From Bradyrhizobium sp. sBnM-33 (GTDB lineage: Bacteria; Pseudomonadota; Alphaproteobacteria; Rhizobiales; Xanthobacteraceae), in NCBI RefSeq assembly GCF_032917945.1, contig NZ_CP136624.1, positions 8,417,001-8,481,000 of the forward strand: a DNA stretch of 64,000 bases. The letters are read 5' to 3'. The translations under genes were made by a program, and so were the position numbers. Below, in pieces: positions 63,813 to 64,000 of the stretch (the stretch's first letter is position 1; each line of letters opens with the position of its first letter). Under the pieces are notes generated by a model that was not told the origin of the DNA, ran no database searches, and was given only the letters and a program-made list of their open reading frames with translations.

Positions 63813-64000
63813 CTAGGATTCCGGAGTGAGAATGAGCGCGCCGGTCTTGTCGACGGTGAGTATCCATCCCGGCGGTACGAACGTTGTTGCTGTCGGCTCC
63901 TCGATCACTGCGGCGCCCTTGACGACCGAGCCCGGAGCCAAACTGCCGCGCCAGGCGAATCGACAGGCGATTTTTCCGCCTCCGAAGATGATCTGTCCCT
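63813..64000 (-). CDS. hydantoinase A-like subunit, C-terminal end
   Basis: The last 62 codons of a HyuA/oxoprolinase-alpha gene running off the window: IACRFAWRGSLAPGS, then GAAVIEEPTATTFVPPGW, the hallmark tail, ending LTPES before TAG at 63,815-63,813. The gene continues upstream beyond 64,000 and is coupled to hyuB. Confidence 0.88.
   Translation of the reverse strand, partial: GQIIFGGGKIACRFAWRGSLAPGSVVKGAAVIEEPTATTFVPPGWILTVDKTGALILTPES

Overview
The window reads as a high-GC alphaproteobacterial chromosome, most likely Bradyrhizobium or a close relative in the Nitrobacteraceae. The basis is dense use of GTG and TTG starts, a groESL operon with a sigma-32-type promoter, a MipZ-like ATPase, the style of many acyl-CoA, LysR and branched-chain-amino-acid-type ABC genes, and intergenic palindromic repeats of a kind I associate with that group. 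Species cannot be fixed from the sequence alone.

The window divides into three blocks. (1) About 1-26,758 is ordinary chromosome. It holds a catabolic-looking run (acyl-CoA ligase end, DUF2855, an NTF2-FMO fusion, an NHL protein), then LysR, SnoaL-like, LysE, HNH and PEP-CTERM genes. Next come groESL with a divergent MipZ-like ATPase, a second acyl-CoA ligase, an HtrA-like protein lacking its catalytic triad, an alpha/beta hydrolase, and a membrane/periplasmic set with a ClpP-like protein. DsbA, TauE, two hot-dog thioesterases with a divergent TetR gene and a clear operator pair, an AbrB-type membrane protein, about 1 kb of stacked intergenic repeats, and dsbB follow. (2) tRNA-Leu(CAA) at 26,759-26,843 marks a boundary. 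Its last 17 bases recur exactly at 43,241-43,257, each time followed by about 200 bp of related DNA carrying TGTTGGTA direct repeats. This is the signature of a ~16.4 kb island in the tRNA 3' end. It carries a cyclase pseudogene, two LysR genes, a DUF1185 gene, aquaporin, mmsA, and an amide-type gene set: an IclR regulator, a glutamine-amidotransferase-like protein, an amidase and a complete five-gene ABC importer. (3) From 43,258 to the end lies what looks like a second, tandem island. It is rich in CoA-dependent catabolism: two paralogous nitronate-monooxygenase-like proteins, an enoyl-CoA isomerase, an SCP-x type thiolase, an acyl-CoA ligase, an enoyl-CoA hydratase, two SDRs, an alpha-methylacyl-CoA racemase, an MDR reductase, two orphan solute-binding proteins, a WYL regulator and a hydantoinase/oxoprolinase pair running off the edge.

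The most informative structures are: a TGAC-N6-GTCA palindrome at four promoters of block 3, probably the regulon of the TetR gene at 50,670; a separate palindrome in front of the amide ABC operon whose half-site recurs beside the IclR gene; and a 522 bp element with perfect 23 bp inverted ends and an 8 bp target duplication, inserted in a decayed second mmsA copy and carrying two tiny genes but no transposase. Several enzymes (HtrA-like, one SDR, one nitronate monooxygenase) have kept their fold but lost catalytic residues. Reading across block 3, the genes could take a branched or cyclic acid through CoA activation, racemisation, beta-oxidation and thiolysis; the substrate is not determinable here.
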